Origin: JBNJEA01 sp051745395
GTDB lineage: Bacteria > Desulfobacterota > Desulfobacteria > Desulfobacterales > Desulfosalsimonadaceae
Reading direction: 5' to 3'
DNA: 6,454 bases
Assembly (NCBI GenBank): GCA_051745395.1
Contig: JBNJEA010000161.1
Span: 1-6,454 of the forward strand
Part shown: piece by piece, positions 4,904-6,454 of the stretch
Layout: every line of letters begins with the position of its first letter
How positions within the stretch are numbered: the stretch's first letter is position 1
Notes under the pieces: model-generated
What the model saw: the letters and a program-made list of their open reading frames with translations, nothing else
The model's database searches: none
What the model was told of the DNA's origin: nothing
Position numbers and translations under genes: made by a program

Positions 4904-5575
4904 CTAAATCCGGCCGGTTTTTTTCATGCTTTCCTGAAAGACCGTGTAAAACAATTGATTTTCATTGATACCCCGGCTCAGGATCCGGTCAAGACTGCCG
5001 ATGTCTTTTAAATTGATGGTGACGTTGACACTTTTCAAAAAGGCGGCCATGTTGTCCATGGTGGTATGCCGGCTGGTGAGCAGCCCCACAAAGACATTGC
5101 GCCGGACGGCCATGTTCAACCGTTCCAGATAAATCAAGATCCCGTTGCTATCCGGTTCACTGCCATCAAAGACCTCGTTGACCAGTATCATGTCATAGAC
5201 ATGGTATTTCATCTTCCGCAACGCATCCCGGATGTTTGCCGGCACCGTTACGTTGTATTCCATCAGTTCGAGCACCGATCGGATCTGATTGACCACCTCC
5301 GGGTCCTCTTCGCAAACCATGGCCGTCAGACCTTCTTCTTCGAGAAAGTCAAACGGTTTTTCGCTGGCGTCATAGCTTCCGGCTTCTTCGCCGGCAGCGG
5401 TTTGCTGGCTCCAGCCGCTGTCGACTGCCGGCTTGCTGTCAGCCGCCGACGGACTCAAATCGATACTGATCTTGCTTTTACACCCCGGGCACCGCAACGA
5501 AAAGGCTTTTCCGGCCGGCACCTTTTCATCCGGGACGTTGATTTTCTTTTCACAGTTGCTGCACGTGACTTCCAT
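4904..5575 (-). CDS. Zinc-ribbon (MJ0042-type) protein with degenerate receiver domain
   Basis: This 223-residue cytoplasmic protein has two parts. Residues 1-40 form an MJ0042-like zinc ribbon, with C5-x2-C8 and C29-x2-C32 as the four metal ligands. A polar, disordered-looking linker spans about 41-80. Residues about 83-200 follow the receiver (CheY) layout: strand and acidic cluster LTAMVCEED (83-91), strand YDMILVNEVFDG (127-138), strand VFVGLLTSR (161-169) and NLK (188-190). The position equivalent to the phosphorylated Asp appears to be N133, while acidic E89-E90-D91, switch T167 and K190 remain. It is therefore probably a pseudo-receiver that binds partners without phosphorylation. D137 nearby is a less likely substitute site. 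The start at 5575 follows AAAGGAAA. It lies 33 nt downstream of the PilT/PilU-family ATPase gene, which suggests a role in pilus motor control; that role is inference. Confidence 0.85.
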   Translation of the reverse strand: MEVTCSNCEKKINVPDEKVPAGKAFSLRCPGCKSKISIDLSPSAADSKPAVDSGWSQQTAAGEEAGSYDASEKPFDFLEEEGLTAMVCEEDPEVVNQIRSVLELMEYNVTVPANIRDALRKMKYHVYDMILVNEVFDGSEPDSNGILIYLERLNMAVRRNVFVGLLTSRHTTMDNMAAFLKSVNVTINLKDIGSLDRILSRGINENQLFYTVFQESMKKTGRI

Positions 5576-5608
5576 AGAAAAATTTCCTTTAGTTACTACT
5601 TGAAGGCA

Positions 5609-6454
5609 TCAGGACTTGCCGTAGGACATGTCAATCTCGAGTTCGTCGATATCGCTGGTGGCCTCTCCGCGCTGGCTTTTGACCCCGTCGATGCCGCGGC
5701 CGACCACGGATTTGCGGGAGGCAAAGCCCATGGCCGTCTCCTCGGTGATCAAGCCCTGCTCAAACAGGTGGTGTACGATGAAATTGTCAAACGTGGTCAT
5801 ACCGAAGGCCGTGCCGGCCTCCATCATGTCGTAAAACGTTTTGCCCTCGGATTCGCCGTTTAAAATCGAATCCTTGACCCGCAGGCTCGTGCGCAGCATT
5901 TCAAAGGCCGCCACCCGGCCGCCGCCGGCCTTGGGCAACAAGCGCTGGCATACAATCCACCGCATGGCATCGGCCAAACGGATACGGATCTGATTTTCTT
6001 CTTCCGTATTAAACATCCCGAGGATGCGGTTGACGGTCTGCCCGGCATCGACGGTATGGAGTGTGGTCAACACGAGATGGCCGGTTTCGGCAGCCGTCAG
6101 ACCGATTTCAACGGTTTCCCGATCCCGCATTTCGCCGACCAGGATCACTTTGGGGGCCTGGCGCAGCGCAGCGCGCAATCCATGGGCAAAGGTATCAAAA
6201 TCTTTTCCCAGCTCCCGCTGGTTAAAGGTGGCCTTTTTATGAGAATGCACGAATTCGATGGGGTCTTCGAGGGTCACCACGTGGAGGGAGTGGTTTTTGT
6301 TGATCTCCTCGAGAATCGAGGCCAGCGAGGTGGTTTTACCCGTTCCCGTGGCGCCGGTGACGAAAACAATGCCGTTTCTTTCCCGGGCGATGTCGAAAAA
6401 GGATTTGGGCAATCCCAGTTCCCGGATGGTGGGCACCCGGGTTTCCAACTGCCG
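5609..6454 (-). CDS. PilT/PilU-family type IV pilus motor ATPase (partial, N-terminus beyond right edge)
   Basis: This is a hexameric cytoplasmic ATPase of the pilus retraction type, which drives pilin disassembly at the inner-membrane base and so twitching motility. The 281 residues visible are the C-terminal part; the frame is open to the right edge, so the start and N-terminal domain are missing. In fragment numbering: Walker A GATGTGKT (34-41); Asp box LEDPIEF (62-68); the PilT-type NQRELG (78-83); Walker B region ILVGEMRDRET (104-114) with E108; His box TGHLVLTTLHT (124-134). GRVAAFEML follows, as in PilT, but the next segment reads SLRVKDSILNG where PilT has the AIRNLI retraction motif. 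The tail GMTTFDNF is also PilU-like, so PilT and PilU cannot be separated here. It is followed after 33 nt by the zinc-ribbon/receiver gene, a probable operon. No gene symbol is assigned because the paralogue is unclear. Confidence 0.92.
   Translation of the reverse strand, partial: RQLETRVPTIRELGLPKSFFDIARERNGIVFVTGATGTGKTTSLASILEEINKNHSLHVVTLEDPIEFVHSHKKATFNQRELGKDFDTFAHGLRAALRQAPKVILVGEMRDRETVEIGLTAAETGHLVLTTLHTVDAGQTVNRILGMFNTEEENQIRIRLADAMRWIVCQRLLPKAGGGRVAAFEMLRTSLRVKDSILNGESEGKTFYDMMEAGTAFGMTTFDNFIVHHLFEQGLITEETAMGFASRKSVVGRGIDGVKSQRGEATSDIDELEIDMSYGKS

Noticed and set aside
5066..5863. 265-codon plus-strand frame opposite the zinc-ribbon and PilT-family genes
   Set aside because: It spans two clear minus-strand genes and their junction and has no domain pattern or ribosome site.
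1..6454. CRISPR array, insertion sequence, tRNA or rRNA
   Set aside because: No spaced direct repeats, transposase motifs, terminal inverted repeats or RNA-gene sequence were seen on either strand.

Overview
The window looks like a chromosomal segment of a Gram-negative bacterium, moderately GC-rich by eye. It has a sigma-54 two-component system, signal-peptide and lipoprotein genes, a type IV pilus retraction-type ATPase and small conserved-looking proteins. I favour a deltaproteobacterium (Desulfobacterota, perhaps a Desulfobacteraceae-like sulfate reducer). That is inference from gene content, with no rRNA or other marker to confirm it.

Layout. (1) Positions 1-2167, minus strand: a membrane sensor histidine kinase, then, overlapping it by 8 bp, a sigma-54-dependent NtrC-type response regulator that runs off the left edge. 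(2) Positions 2168-2395: an AT-rich divergent control region with inverted repeats and a near-consensus sigma-54 promoter (-24/-12) facing right. (3) Positions 2396-3113, plus strand: two small exported Q/G-rich proteins, a DUF4168 protein and a 63-residue probable lipoprotein, closed by a clear Rho-independent terminator at 3143-3189. (4) Positions 3257-3835, plus: an unrecognised winged-helix-like protein. (5) Positions 3836-4195: a 360-base gap without a convincing gene, holding a long stem-loop, a terminator-like hairpin and a candidate promoter. (6) Positions 4196-4687, plus: a DUF2062 membrane protein. (7) Positions 4714-6454, minus: a compact probable operon, convergent with DUF2062, made of a PilT/PilU-family ATPase (cut by the right edge), a zinc-ribbon plus degenerate receiver protein, and a 55-residue protein that is easy to miss.

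How it fits together. The strongest story is on the left. A sigma-54 activator and its kinase lie divergent from a gene pair for exported proteins, and that pair has an 11-of-12 match to the sigma-54 promoter consensus. This is the circuit logic of ZraSR/ZraP (envelope stress), but with unrelated output proteins, so it may be an undescribed envelope-response module. The right-hand operon suggests a second theme: a pilus motor ATPase linked to a pseudo-receiver protein that may regulate it or carry its localisation signal.
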